Source: an uncultured Lachnospiraceae bacterium
GTDB taxonomy: Bacteria > Bacillota > Clostridia > Lachnospirales > Lachnospiraceae
Assembly (NCBI GenBank): GCA_902803745.1
Contig: CADCRB010000124.1
Span: forward strand, 1-6,162
DNA: 6,162 nt
Direction of reading: 5' to 3'
Below the pieces are notes generated by a model. It searched no databases. It was not told where the DNA came from and saw only the letters and a list, made by a program, of their open reading frames with translations. Positions 5,995 through 6,162 of the stretch are shown here, piece by piece (position 1 is the stretch's first letter; every line of letters begins with the position of its first letter). The position numbers were made by a program, and so were the translations under genes.

Positions 5995-6162
5995 ATGAAA
6001 AAGAAGCTTATTGCTATGGTTCTCGCAGCTTCCATGGTTGTGTCTCTTGTTGGGTGCGGAGCAGCTGCTGATTCTTCGGCTCCCGCAGCTGCTGATGCTG
6101 CAGCCGACGGCGGAGCAGGTGACACGTCCGCTGCAGATACTGCTGCAGACACATCTTCTTCA
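5995..6162 (+). CDS. Lipoprotein, 5' part only; possibly an ABC transporter solute-binding protein
   Basis: The first 56 codons are present and the frame stays open to the window end. AGGAGG (5984-5989) is five bases before the ATG. The product begins MKKKLIAMVLAASMVV, a typical positively charged and hydrophobic signal peptide, with a lipobox LVGC at 18-21. Cys21 should be lipidated and anchor the protein to the outer face of the cell membrane. Residues 22-56 are almost entirely Ala, Asp, Ser, Thr and Gly, a flexible tether often seen in clostridial sugar- or peptide-binding lipoproteins. The functional domain is missing, so the ABC transporter role is only an inference from the leader style and the dedicated promoter. 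Confidence 0.82.
   Translation, partial: MKKKLIAMVLAASMVVSLVGCGAAADSSAPAAADAAADGGAGDTSAADTAADTSSS

Noticed and set aside
5640..6152. Long - strand frame opposite the aquaporin and lipoprotein genes
   Set aside because: Its Ala-rich product is the mirror of GC-rich coding repeats, and both + strand genes are strongly supported.

Overview
The window looks like chromosomal DNA from an anaerobic Firmicute, most likely a Lachnospiraceae member of the Butyrivibrio/Pseudobutyrivibrio kind. The reasons are moderate GC, strong AGGAGG-type ribosome binding sites, a flavin reductase-rubredoxin (Hrb-type) protein typical of clostridial anaerobes, 7TM-GGDEF-EAL proteins, and an Ala/Asp/Ser-rich lipoprotein leader. 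All genes are on the + strand. The organism is inferred from style, not from a marker gene.

Layout. Positions 1-283 are a non-coding leader: a possible intergenic repeat (1-75), a short GTGTCC/GGACAC palindrome followed by Ts, a convincing extended -10 promoter (163-190), and a perfect 13-bp inverted repeat (205-238) placed at the predicted 5' end of the mRNA. Two membrane-bound cyclic-di-GMP-type proteins of nearly equal length follow (284-2236 and 2214-4121), overlapping by 23 bp. The first has lost the signature residues of both its GGDEF and its EAL domain. The second has a dead GGDEF domain but a complete set of EAL catalytic residues. After 31 bp comes a 214-aa flavin reductase-rubredoxin fusion (4153-4797), and 23 bp later a 98-aa conserved-looking protein of unknown function (4821-5117). 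No terminator is visible between these four genes, so they could be one transcript. A 112-bp gap leads to an aquaporin (5230-5916) with the water-selective filter of AqpZ. A separate sigma-A-type promoter (5926-5954) then drives a lipoprotein gene cut by the window end (5995 onward).

How the genes may work together. The first two proteins look like a translationally coupled pseudoenzyme/enzyme pair: a catalytically dead membrane partner and an active c-di-GMP phosphodiesterase, plausibly forming a hetero-complex. The downstream Hrb-like protein would carry electrons from NAD(P)H to a flavodiiron protein that reduces O2 or NO, but no such partner is in the window. A link between redox or NO stress and c-di-GMP turnover is therefore only a hypothesis from gene order. 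The aquaporin and lipoprotein look like independent units. The best lead is the coupled dead/active pair with its hairpin leader; nothing here is clearly a wholly new system.
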